A stretch of 56,676 nt of DNA from Mycolicibacterium austroafricanum (GTDB lineage: Bacteria; Actinomycetota; Actinomycetes; Mycobacteriales; Mycobacteriaceae): assembly GCF_902705885.1 (NCBI RefSeq), contig NZ_CACSIP010000012.1, positions 1-56,676 on the forward strand, read 5' to 3'. Under the pieces are notes generated by a model, which was not told the DNA's origin, did no database searches, and saw nothing but the letters and a program-made list of their open reading frames with translations. The position numbers were made by a program, and so were the translations under genes. Shown here piece by piece: positions 35,474 to 42,781 of the stretch (within the stretch, counting starts at the first letter, position 1; every line of letters starts with the position of its first letter).

Positions 35474-35874
35474 TGAGCGCGCCGACCGACGAGATCGCGT
35501 TCGTCGGATTCGACGATCCGGGTGACGCCACGGCACTGCCTCGCTCCAATGGCGAACTCATCTTCGATGCACCCTGGCAGGGAAGGCTTTTCGGGCTCGT
35601 TGTGCAGATGTGCAAGTCCCGGATTTTCGAATGGGACGAATTCAAGAAACACCTCATCGACGTGATCGGGGAGTCGGAAAGCCTCGGGATGACCGACGTC
35701 TGCGACCCGGCGGTGTACTACCGCCAGTTCGGCGAGGCGTTCACCCGACTCGCTGTGGAGAAGCAGTTCCTCCACGAGGCCGGCCTGGAGGACCGCGTTC
35801 GCGAGGAGGCAGTCCGACTTTCGCACGCCGACCATGACCATGGACACGACCACGACCATGACCACGGGCACTGA
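35473..35874 (+). CDS. nitrile hydratase activator / cobalt-loading protein with His-rich tail
   Basis: 133 aa. It resembles the beta-subunit N-terminus (GELIFDAPWQGRLFGLVVQMC, then EWDEFKKHLI), as the activators P14K/NhlE/NhhG do; these swap alpha subunits and insert cobalt. It ends HADHDHGHDHDHDHGH, an obvious metal-binding tail that could hold the cobalt. ATG 35473 overlaps the nthA stop. The protein links CbtAB cobalt import to enzyme maturation. Confidence 0.85.
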   Translation: MSAPTDEIAFVGFDDPGDATALPRSNGELIFDAPWQGRLFGLVVQMCKSRIFEWDEFKKHLIDVIGESESLGMTDVCDPAVYYRQFGEAFTRLAVEKQFLHEAGLEDRVREEAVRLSHADHDHGHDHDHDHGH

Positions 35875-35887
35875 AGGGAGCGCTGTG

Positions 35888-36400
35888 ATGTCGAAGATGA
35901 CTGCGTTGTCCATCAGCGTCGGGGTGCTCGGGATGCTCTCGACGTTGATGACCGCAACGGTGTGGCCGTTGCCGGTGTGGGTGTTGTTCCTGGCTTGGGC
36001 ATCGTTCTTCTTCGTCGGATCGGGGATCAGCGGGCTGCTGAAGTCGGTGGCGTGCAACTGGACCGGGATCGCGATCGCCACAGCGACACTGTGGTCGGTT
36101 CAGTCCACCGAAAGCGCACTGCTGCTGTCGATCGCTGTCGGGGTCGGCAGCCTGGTGATGGTTCAGGTTTCCCGAGTGCCATGGATATCAGGGACTCCAG
36201 CAATCGTTTTCGGGTTCGCGATGACGGTCGGCACGATAGCTGCCACCGGAAACGGCGTGACCACAGCAGGATTCGGGCATCCGGCACTGGTCGCCGCGAC
36301 GACGGCGTTGGTCGGAGCGGGATTCGGGCTGGCCTCGGAGTGGGGCGCCACGCTGATCGGGAACCTGGTTCCCCCGCGCGCGGTCGCCGCGCCCGGGTGA
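35888..36400 (+). CDS. DUF1097-like membrane protein
   Basis: 170 aa with about six hydrophobic segments (LGMLSTLMTATVWPLPVWVLFLAW; GIAIATATLW; ALLLSIAVGVGSLVMVQV; GTPAIVFGFAMTVGTIA; ALVAATTALVGAGFGLA). The pattern fits DUF1097. In acetamidase operons a similar-sized membrane protein (AmiS/UreI type) moves amides, so a nitrile or amide channel is a guess from context only. ATG 35888 follows GGGAG; GTG 35885 is an alternative. Confidence 0.7.
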   Translation: MSKMTALSISVGVLGMLSTLMTATVWPLPVWVLFLAWASFFFVGSGISGLLKSVACNWTGIAIATATLWSVQSTESALLLSIAVGVGSLVMVQVSRVPWISGTPAIVFGFAMTVGTIAATGNGVTTAGFGHPALVAATTALVGAGFGLASEWGATLIGNLVPPRAVAAPG

Positions 36401-36458
36401 CCGGGATAAGCTGCAGTCGACAATAGTTTTCATCGGAAGCAATGACGTCAGGAGCGTT

Positions 36459-36899
36459 GTGCCGACCTCGACCAGTATCGAGAGCGTTTCCGAGGTGTTC
36501 TTTCGGGTCGGACGCTGGTGGACCGAGGCGTTGACGCAGGGATTGCTCGACGCCGAGATTGCGAGCCTGGAGGGCTGGCGGGTCCTTGGTGCGCTCCGCA
36601 GCGGGGATGGCTTCACGATGAGCGACATCTCCGCGGCGATGGGGATCCCGCCGCCCACGCTCACCCGGATCGTCGACAAGCTCGTCGAAGGAGGATTTGT
36701 GCTCCGCCGCGTCGATGCCACCGACCGCCGGCGCGTACTGATCTACCTGTCGGTCAGGGGCAAGACCAAGGTGCGGCGGCTTGCCCGGCAGGAGGCGCAG
36801 GTCAAGGCATTGCTGGTCGAGGAGTTCGGTGAGGACACCGCGATCCTCCTGATTCGGACGCTGGCCCGGGTGGGTGAGCTTCCCGTCGGGAGACGCTGA
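36459..36899 (+). CDS. MarR family transcriptional regulator
   Basis: 146-aa winged-helix regulator: MSDISAAMGIPPPTLTRIVDKLVEGGFVLRRVDATDRRRVLIYLSVRGK (HTH and wing, ~residues 52-100). It sits in the nitrile island next to the AmiC-like sensor, the same pair described for the high-molecular-mass nitrile hydratase of Rhodococcus rhodochrous J1 (NhhD/NhhC) and for mycobacterial acetamidase. It probably controls this cluster in response to amide. GTG 36459 has AGGAG 4 nt upstream. Confidence 0.85.
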   Translation: MPTSTSIESVSEVFFRVGRWWTEALTQGLLDAEIASLEGWRVLGALRSGDGFTMSDISAAMGIPPPTLTRIVDKLVEGGFVLRRVDATDRRRVLIYLSVRGKTKVRRLARQEAQVKALLVEEFGEDTAILLIRTLARVGELPVGRR

Positions 36900-36951
36900 C
36901 CGATGAGCCGGCGGCGGCGGGCTTATCGCCAACAGAACAGCTGCGCAATGG

Positions 36952-36971
36952 CGCGGTAACGCAGTACCGCG
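36952..36971. promoter_or_regulatory. perfect 20-bp palindrome upstream of the AmiC-like gene
   Basis: CGCGGTA-N6-TACCGCG lies in the 110-bp gap between the MarR gene and the AmiC-like gene, 38 bp before ATG 37010. Likely a regulator operator; as RNA it would form a 7-bp hairpin. Confidence 0.55.
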
Positions 36972-37009
36972 ACGATGGGGCTGTATGGGTGCGGTGAGGA
37001 GGCACTGCG

Positions 37010-38101
37010 ATGGATGTTCCACCGGTTCTCGGCGGTGATCGCCGCCGAGCGACCATCGACATCGCACTGGTCGTGCCGCGCAGCGGTTCTGCAGGGATCT
37101 ACGGTCCATCGTGCGAGGCGTGCGCCGAACTCGCGATCACCGACCTCAACGACACCGCCGGCTTGCTGTCGCGGCCGGTGCGGCTGCTACCCGTTGACGG
37201 CAGCCGTCCGCCCGCCGTGGTGGCGGCCGACATCGCACGGTTGGTGGCGGCCGGGGCCATCGACGCGGTCACCGGCTGGCACATCTCGCCGGTGCGGCAG
37301 GCGGTGGCCAAGGTCACGGCGGGGCGGATTCCCTACGTGTACGGCCCGCTCTACGAAGGCGGCGAACGTACCCCGGGACTGTTCCTGACCGGGGAGACGC
37401 CGTCACGTCAGTTGCTGCCGGCCATGGATTGGATGACGGCGGAGTACGGTGTCGATCGCTGGATCGTGATCGGCAACGACTATGTCTGGCCCAAAGAGAC
37501 CGGTGCCGCGGCGCGGCTGCACGCCAGGTCCCAGGGACGGCCGCTGGTCGACGAGATGTACCTTCCTCTGGGCACCGAGGATTTCAGCGCTGCCATCAAG
37601 CAGGTCGAGATCACCGGTGCCGCCGGCGTCGTGCTGTTGCTCGTCGGTGGTGACGGGGTCGCCTTCAACCGACAGTTCGCCGGCGCCGGCCTGGCCGCCT
37701 CGGTGCCGAGGCTCAGTCCGCATGTCGAGGAGAACATGCTGCTGGCCAGTGGGTACGGCAGCAACGACGGGTTATTCGCGGCGGCAGGGTATTTCGAAGC
37801 CCTCAACACCTCCGCGAGCATGGAGTTCGCGGCCCACTACTACCGGCATTTCGGGCCGGCCGCCCCAGCACTGAACAGCATCGGCGAATCCTGTTACGAG
37901 GCGATCACCTTGCTGATCGCGCTGGTGCGCAGAGCCGGCTCGCTGCGCATCGCGGAGATGACGACGGCAGCGGAGAACCTCACCTATGTCTCCCCGCGCG
38001 GGGAGGTCCGGATGCGTGGCAACCAGCTCAACCAGGACATCTACGTCGCTGAGGCGCACGGCCTCGATTTCGAGGTACGCGACCGCATCTCCGCCGCTTG
38101 A
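37010..38101 (+). CDS. AmiC-like cytoplasmic amide sensor
   Basis: 363 aa of the type I periplasmic-binding (AmiC/UrtA) fold: IDIALVVPRSGSAGIYGPSCEACAELAITDLN, AAGAIDAVTGWHISPVRQAVAKV, IPYVYGPLYEGGE, and WIVIGNDYVWPKETGAAARLH. There is no signal peptide or lipobox, so it should stay in the cytoplasm, as Pseudomonas AmiC and Rhodococcus NhhC/NhlC do, sensing short amides and modulating a regulator. Here the partner is probably the adjacent MarR protein. ATG 37010 follows GAGGAGG. Confidence 0.82.
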   Translation: MDVPPVLGGDRRRATIDIALVVPRSGSAGIYGPSCEACAELAITDLNDTAGLLSRPVRLLPVDGSRPPAVVAADIARLVAAGAIDAVTGWHISPVRQAVAKVTAGRIPYVYGPLYEGGERTPGLFLTGETPSRQLLPAMDWMTAEYGVDRWIVIGNDYVWPKETGAAARLHARSQGRPLVDEMYLPLGTEDFSAAIKQVEITGAAGVVLLLVGGDGVAFNRQFAGAGLAASVPRLSPHVEENMLLASGYGSNDGLFAAAGYFEALNTSASMEFAAHYYRHFGPAAPALNSIGESCYEAITLLIALVRRAGSLRIAEMTTAAENLTYVSPRGEVRMRGNQLNQDIYVAEAHGLDFEVRDRISAA

Positions 38102-38171
38102 TCGTCGTCCGGCTGGTGTTGTTTGCCGGACTCCTCAACGCGGCTCGTTCCTCGCCGCTTGATCGTCGTCC
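38092..38171. repeat. 19-bp direct repeat spanning the amiC-like stop codon
   Basis: CGCCGCTTGATCGTCGTCC occurs at 38092-38110 and again at 38153-38171, 61 bp apart. The first copy contains the stop codon of the AmiC-like gene and the second abuts the stop of the convergent epimerase gene. It looks like a local duplication. Confidence 0.7.
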
Positions 38172-38173
38172 AG

Positions 38174-39076
38174 CTAGGCGACCTTGATCCGGAACTGGGC
38201 TGTCGCAGATTCGCCTGGCTGCACCTCGTGATACCCACCGCGGCGCAACGCGTCGGTCGGGGCGGCCATCGGCTCGAAGCACACGACGTCGTCGTCGCCG
38301 GGTGCGAACACCTGCGCAGCGGTGAAACCCTGATCGAAGTGCACCTCGATGCGCCGGTCGCCGCCCGAGAGGGCGAACACCGAGCCCGGTGCGACCTCGT
38401 CGTACCCGTCATCGATGAACCTGTCCCCCAACAGCTCTGAGGCTGCCGGACGGTCCTCGATCCGGCCGGTCGGAATTCCCCAGGCGTTCACCGGCTGGTA
38501 CCGCATGGCGGGTGTCTCGATGTTCCAGTTCGCCCGCGGCACGCCGGGCAACTGCAGGTAGGGATGGAAGCCGAAGCACATCGGCACCCGCGACCCGGTG
38601 GTCGCAGTGACCGTGGTCTTCACCGTGAGGGTGCGGTCGAGCAGGGTGATGTCCAACGTCAGCAGGTGCGGGAACGGAAAGGTCGCCAGCAGCGCCGGCC
38701 GGGCGGCGAAATCCAGTTCGGCTGTCAACTGAGACTCCAGCATGGTGGTGACGTCCCAGTCCGGGTACGCGGCCAGCGTCCCGTGGATCGGCACGCCGTG
38801 CTCGTCGGTGCGCACCCCGCCGGTGCCCGGGGTCAGCGTCACGACGGCCCCGTCGACGCCGTAACCATTACTGCTCAGTCGGTTCGCCCACGGATAGAGG
38901 ATCGGGATCCCCATGGTCTTGTGGTTGGACACGTAGGCCTGCAGGCCGCGACGCTGACCCAGCAGTTCGGCGCCCCCGTCCGACAGCGACGTGGCGACCA
39001 TGCCCGCGCCGGGGACGTAGGTGACGGTCAGCGCGGACGAGGGATCGCGCAGCGTGACGGTTTCAAACTCGGCCAT
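38174..39076 (-). CDS. aldose 1-epimerase family protein
   Basis: 300-aa galactose mutarotase fold protein. It has ILYPWANRLSSNGY (Asn-Arg of the sugar site), GVPIHGTLA (His), MCFGFHPYLQLPG (second His region), and a Glu late in the chain (HEVQPGESA). It would interconvert alpha and beta anomers of hexoses or act on a phosphorylated sugar. ATG 39076 was preferred to ATG 39094 by family length. It converges with the nitrile island. Confidence 0.87.
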   Translation of the reverse strand: MAEFETVTLRDPSSALTVTYVPGAGMVATSLSDGGAELLGQRRGLQAYVSNHKTMGIPILYPWANRLSSNGYGVDGAVVTLTPGTGGVRTDEHGVPIHGTLAAYPDWDVTTMLESQLTAELDFAARPALLATFPFPHLLTLDITLLDRTLTVKTTVTATTGSRVPMCFGFHPYLQLPGVPRANWNIETPAMRYQPVNAWGIPTGRIEDRPAASELLGDRFIDDGYDEVAPGSVFALSGGDRRIEVHFDQGFTAAQVFAPGDDDVVCFEPMAAPTDALRRGGYHEVQPGESATAQFRIKVA

Positions 39077-39100
39077 GGCAGTCGATCCTGCCATGTGGGC

Positions 39101-40267
39101 TCAGCTTGCCAGCGGGTCATGGCGGATTTGTTCGGCAGGTGCGCCTTTGGCGATCAGTGCGGCCTTGGTGGCCTGCACCATTTCGGGCTTGCCGCACAGC
39201 AGGATCTGGCGGTCGCTCCAGCTGCCGTACCGGGTGACGACGTCGGGCAGGGCACCGGTCTGCCGGACGTGAAGTCCACGAGGCGGCGTCGCGTCGGGGT
39301 AGTCGGCGGCCCACGGAGGATCGGTCTCGAGCTCCGACACCGGCGTCACCGACAGCCAGGGGTTGGTCGAAGCGATCTCCCAGAGGGTGCGCAGGTCGTA
39401 GAGCTCGCACGGGTACCGCGCCCCGAAGAACAGGTGGACGCGAGGGTTCTCCCCGAATCTGGTCAGATCCATGATCAGGGCACGCAGCGGCGCCAACCCG
39501 GTCGAACCGGCGACCATCAGGACGTCGCCGGCGTCGCGGTCGACGTGCATCGCGCCGTGCGGGTTGGACAGCCGCCACCGATCGCCGGGGCGGGCTTCGC
39601 CGACGATCGCCGTGCTCACCATCCCGCCGGGCACCGAGCGGATGTGGAACTCGACGTACCCGGCCGGGTCGGCCGGGATCGACGGGCTCAGGTAGCGCCA
39701 CCGCCGCGGCCATTGCGGGACCTGGACCGGGACGTACTGACCGGGCAGATAGTTCAGCGCGTGGTCCATCTTCAGCCGAACGATCGAGACGTCGCGGGTG
39801 GGCCGCAGATGTTCGAGCACGGTGCCGTCACTGAACGGCGGGCTGGTCTCGGCGTCCGCGGCGCCGCTCATCACGCCGATGACCAACTCGACGACGTCGT
39901 TGACCGCCTCGTTGAGCCGGCGGTCCCACCGGTCGGCCAGCTGGGAGCGCAGCACGGTCAGCAGTGCCTGCTGCAGCGACGCGTAGTGCGCCGGGGTGAC
40001 ACCGTACTTGCGATGGTCCCGGCCGAGCTGGGCGAGGAAGGCCACCGGCTCCTCGGCACGCTGGGCGATGAGCTCGTCGCACAGCCAGCACAGGGCCTGG
40101 GCGAACACCCGGCGCTGCTTCGCCATGTCCGGCGGGAACAGGTCCCGGGCGGCGAGATCCGCGCCGAACCATCGAGTGTGGATCTCGCGGATCAGCGCCT
40201 CGGACCCGAGATCCGGGTCGACGGCATCGCGGAGGATGCGCATCGATTCCCGGTCTTCGAGTCCCAC
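39101..40267 (-). CDS. type II flavohaemoglobin (Rv0385-like)
   Basis: 388 aa. The N-terminal globin domain has proximal His85 in LGRDHRKYGV. It is followed by a ferredoxin-reductase-type FAD domain (LPGQYVPVQVPQWPRRWRYLSPS) and an NAD(P) domain (VLMVAGSTGLAPLRALI and ILLCGKPEM). The sequence agrees with recalled Rv0385, reported as a flavohaemoglobin with altered haem and FAD sites that uses D-lactate. GTG 40267 is supported by TAGTAT 8 nt upstream, indicating a leaderless mRNA. It lies 24 bp upstream of the epimerase on the same strand. Confidence 0.87.
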   Translation of the reverse strand: MGLEDRESMRILRDAVDPDLGSEALIREIHTRWFGADLAARDLFPPDMAKQRRVFAQALCWLCDELIAQRAEEPVAFLAQLGRDHRKYGVTPAHYASLQQALLTVLRSQLADRWDRRLNEAVNDVVELVIGVMSGAADAETSPPFSDGTVLEHLRPTRDVSIVRLKMDHALNYLPGQYVPVQVPQWPRRWRYLSPSIPADPAGYVEFHIRSVPGGMVSTAIVGEARPGDRWRLSNPHGAMHVDRDAGDVLMVAGSTGLAPLRALIMDLTRFGENPRVHLFFGARYPCELYDLRTLWEIASTNPWLSVTPVSELETDPPWAADYPDATPPRGLHVRQTGALPDVVTRYGSWSDRQILLCGKPEMVQATKAALIAKGAPAEQIRHDPLAS

Positions 40268-40275
40268 GCCGCACG

Positions 40276-40281
40276 ATACTA
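40276..40281 (-). promoter_or_regulatory. -10 element of the leaderless flavohaemoglobin gene
   Basis: TAGTAT on the minus strand with 8 nt before GTG 40267 and no Shine-Dalgarno sequence; same geometry as at 24535 and 25015. Confidence 0.5.
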
Positions 40282-40286
40282 AGTCA

Positions 40287-41303
40287 CTACTCTGTGGATC
40301 CCGGTCGACGCAGCGCGGCGGTGACGATGAGCACAGTCCCGGCCAACACCCAGCAGGCCAGCACCACAACCGCGCTGGTCGCGCCCGCGCCGTCGAACGC
40401 GGCCGTCGACCGCAGCAGGGTGGCGGTTGCGCCCTGAGGCAGCAGCTGGCCCAGCTGTCCCCACGGTGCGGGCAGCATCTCCGGGGCACTCGTCAGCCCC
40501 GACAGCGGGTTGCCCACCAGCAGCGCCAGCAGCGCGCCGACAGCCAGGCCGACCCGGCCGAACAGCGCACCCAGACCCAGCACGGTCAACGAGGCAGCCG
40601 CCACCCCGAGGGTGACCGCCGCCGCGACGCCCCAGAAGTTCTGGTCGATCGAGCCGAACACATAACGCAACAGGATCGCGATCGTGACACCGGCGACGCC
40701 GGAGAAGACCACCGCGGCGCCGAAACGGGTCCACGCCTCGCGTCGCAGCACCAACAGCAGGGCGATCGCCGGCAGCAATCCGGCCAGTGTGATCGGGAGC
40801 GCCGACGCGGCGATGCCGGCCCCGCGGGGATCGGCTGACGGGAGCGGGGCGAGGTCTTCGGTGTCCATCGGCATCCCGGTCCGCTGGCTGATCTGGCTTC
40901 CGAGTTGGGTCAGCAGTTGGGCGATCGCCGGGCTGCCACCCGAGGCGATCAGCAGCCGGGGCTGTGCGCCCGGCTCGGAGGGGAGTACGACGCCGCCGTA
41001 GACGTCGCGCTGCCGGATGGCTTCTGTCAACGCCGCTTCGCCGGGGTAGTAGACGACCTCGAAGGCGCCGGGGGCGTTCTGCTCGAGCATCGTGGCGAGC
41101 TGCCCGCCCGCGGCCTGCGGGCCCGCCGCCCCGATGGGCACATCATGCGGACCGGTGTGCACGGCGGGTAGCGCGAACGCCAACGCCAGGATCACCAGGA
41201 CCGTGGTGATCGCGACGATGACGCCCGCCGCGCGCGCCGCTGCCGGTGCCTCGTGCGAGGGCTCCGAGCGATGGTGGGTGTGCTCCGGGCTGGTGGTGAC
41301 CAT
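40287..41303 (-). CDS. ABC-2/YhgE-like multi-pass membrane protein
   Basis: 338 aa. One N-terminal helix (~30-52) precedes a soluble extracytoplasmic domain (VPIGAAGPQAAGGQLATMLEQNAPGAFEVVYYPGEAALTEAIRQRDVYGGVVLPS). About five C-terminal helices follow, the arrangement of DUF3533/ABC-2-type exporters. Function unknown; possible lipid or drug export. ATG 41303 has AGGGGACAGG upstream. It is divergent from a TetR gene, with a palindrome between them, so it is probably the TetR target. Confidence 0.75.
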   Translation of the reverse strand: MVTTSPEHTHHRSEPSHEAPAAARAAGVIVAITTVLVILALAFALPAVHTGPHDVPIGAAGPQAAGGQLATMLEQNAPGAFEVVYYPGEAALTEAIRQRDVYGGVVLPSEPGAQPRLLIASGGSPAIAQLLTQLGSQISQRTGMPMDTEDLAPLPSADPRGAGIAASALPITLAGLLPAIALLLVLRREAWTRFGAAVVFSGVAGVTIAILLRYVFGSIDQNFWGVAAAVTLGVAAASLTVLGLGALFGRVGLAVGALLALLVGNPLSGLTSAPEMLPAPWGQLGQLLPQGATATLLRSTAAFDGAGATSAVVVLACWVLAGTVLIVTAALRRPGSTE

Positions 41304-41369
41304 GACCTGTCCCCTTTTCACTGACTGTTGAATTAACCGCTGAGGGGAGCGTAAGCCTTCGCCCTCAGG

Positions 41370-41389
41370 ATTTCAACAGCCATTGAAAT
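41370..41389. promoter_or_regulatory. TetR operator candidate
   Basis: ATTTCAA-N6-TTGAAAT is a perfect 20-bp palindrome between the divergent membrane-protein and TetR genes. Just beyond it CTGAGGG (41340-41346) and CCCTCAG (41362-41368) form a second inverted repeat. Confidence 0.65.
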
Positions 41390-41391
41390 GG

Positions 41392-41397
41392 TAGCGT
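41392..41397 (+). promoter_or_regulatory. candidate -10 of the tetR gene
   Basis: TAGCGT, 6 nt before ATG 41404, directly after the ATTTCAA palindrome. A repressor bound there would block its own leaderless promoter. Confidence 0.4.
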
Positions 41398-41403
41398 CGC
41401 TGT

Positions 41404-42039
41404 ATGCCACCACCAGCGCATACGGGCAGGCGCCGGGGCCGGCGGCAGGGCGGTCCGGTATCCCGGGACGTGGTTCTGTCCGCGGCGAAGACCCGGTTCG
41501 CCCGGGACGGATACGAGAAGACGACGCTGCGGGCCATCGCCGAGGAGGCGCGCGTCGATCCGTCGATGCTGCTGTACCTCTTCGGTTCGAAAGAGGAACT
41601 GTTCCGCGAGTCCCTGCGGCTGATCATCGACCCGGAGGTGCTCGTCGCCGCCCTCACCGGCACCGGTGACGACGAACCCGACATCGGCACCCGGATGGTG
41701 CGGACCTACCTCGGTGTGTGGGAAGCGCCGGAGAGTTCGGCGAGCATGCGAACGATGTTGGCGTCGGCGACCTCCAACCCCGACGCGCACGCCGCGTTCC
41801 GCGGCTTCATGCAGAACTATGTGCTGACGGCTGTTTCCGGTGTGCTCGGTGGTGACGAACAGGCCAGGCTGCGGGCGATGCTGGCGGCGAGCAGCCTGGT
41901 GGGCACGGCGATGCTGCGATACCTGATCTGCGTGCCGCCACTATCGGATCTGCCGACCGAGGACGTGGTGCGCCTGGTGGCGCCGACGGTGACCCGGTAC
42001 CTGACGGCGGACGCCGACGAGCTGGGGCTTCCGCTATAA
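41404..42039 (+). CDS. TetR family transcriptional regulator
   Basis: 211 aa. A basic N-terminus leads to a classical TetR HTH (VVLSAAKTRFARDGYEKTTLRAIAEEARVDPSMLLYLFGSKEELFRESL, residues ~23-72) and a helical ligand domain. It probably represses the divergent ABC-2-like gene and itself through the palindrome at 41370-41389. The ligand is unknown. Its 3' end overlaps the convergent GAP gene by 6 bp. Confidence 0.9.
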   Translation: MPPPAHTGRRRGRRQGGPVSRDVVLSAAKTRFARDGYEKTTLRAIAEEARVDPSMLLYLFGSKEELFRESLRLIIDPEVLVAALTGTGDDEPDIGTRMVRTYLGVWEAPESSASMRTMLASATSNPDAHAAFRGFMQNYVLTAVSGVLGGDEQARLRAMLAASSLVGTAMLRYLICVPPLSDLPTEDVVRLVAPTVTRYLTADADELGLPL

Positions 42040-42705
42040 GCCGTGAATCCCCTTGTACAGCACCAGAAGGCCGATCACCACGAGGATCGCGGCGACGAGG
42101 ACCGCGTGCTTTTTCTCCATCCAGTCCTTGAGCCGGGTCAGGGCCGGATCGAGACGTTGGCCCGACACCGCGTACCCGAGGATGGGCAATGCCACCGACG
42201 AACCCGCCACCGCCACGAACCAGCCGACCGCGATCCACACGCTCGGTGACGGCAGGCCCGCCGAACCGATGGCCAAACCGGCTGCCGCACAGATGAACAG
42301 CACCTTGACATTGGCCACCGTCAGGACCGCGGCGGTCACGGCCGCTTTGGCGGGAGTCAGCGAACTCATCCGGGTCATCCACCCCGGCATGTGCTCGGAT
42401 TTCTTCCGGGTGAACCACCGGTAACCGCCGAAGACGATCAGCGCGACGCCGACGACGATCCGGAGCCACGAGGCCCACCCCGGCGGTTTCTCGCCGATCC
42501 CGCCGATCAGGTTGGACACCGAGAGGAACGCCCCGGTCAAGACGGCGAGGCTGAGGATCCAGCCGGCCGCGAACGCCAACCCCGTCGGCTTGGGCCGCGC
42601 CGTGTGCAGCGCCAGCACCGCCGGGATGATCGACAGCGGAGACAGCGCCACCACCAGCGCGAGCGGAATGAGCTCGGTGAGAATCGATCCCCAGTCACCC
42701 GACAC
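42034..42705 (-). CDS. GAP/Sap family membrane protein
   Basis: 223 aa, six predicted helices in the LysE-like arrangement. It has LTELIPLALVVALSPLSIIPAVLALHTARPKPTGLAFAAGW, a loop with GGYRWFTRKK, KAAVTAAVLTVANVKVLFICAAAGLAI, and a final helix. Mycobacterial GAP/Sap proteins are linked to moving glycopeptidolipid or sulfolipid precursors. No GPL genes are nearby, so the substrate is unclear. GTG 42705 has TAGGTT 6 nt upstream, suggesting a leaderless transcript. Confidence 0.8.
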   Translation of the reverse strand: MSGDWGSILTELIPLALVVALSPLSIIPAVLALHTARPKPTGLAFAAGWILSLAVLTGAFLSVSNLIGGIGEKPPGWASWLRIVVGVALIVFGGYRWFTRKKSEHMPGWMTRMSSLTPAKAAVTAAVLTVANVKVLFICAAAGLAIGSAGLPSPSVWIAVGWFVAVAGSSVALPILGYAVSGQRLDPALTRLKDWMEKKHAVLVAAILVVIGLLVLYKGIHGL

Positions 42706-42711
42706 CCGGAG

Positions 42712-42717
42712 AACCTA
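42712..42717 (-). promoter_or_regulatory. candidate -10 of the GAP-family gene
   Basis: TAGGTT on the minus strand, 6 nt (CTCCGG) before GTG 42705; no ribosome-binding site. Confidence 0.4.
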
Positions 42718-42769
42718 ACAAGAAGTCGCCCTTCGTGGCGCTTGAACCTCGGTAACGGCTCGTGAACGG

Positions 42770-42775
42770 TACCCT
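42770..42775 (+). promoter_or_regulatory. candidate -10 of guaD
   Basis: TACCCT, 6 nt before ATG 42782, again with no Shine-Dalgarno sequence. No good -35 at 17 bp. Confidence 0.35.
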
Positions 42776-42781
42776 CACTCG

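Noticed and set aside
38564..40282. 572-codon frame antisense to the epimerase and flavohaemoglobin genes
   Set aside because: It spans two genuine genes and their intergenic gap, and its translation has no recognisable domain.
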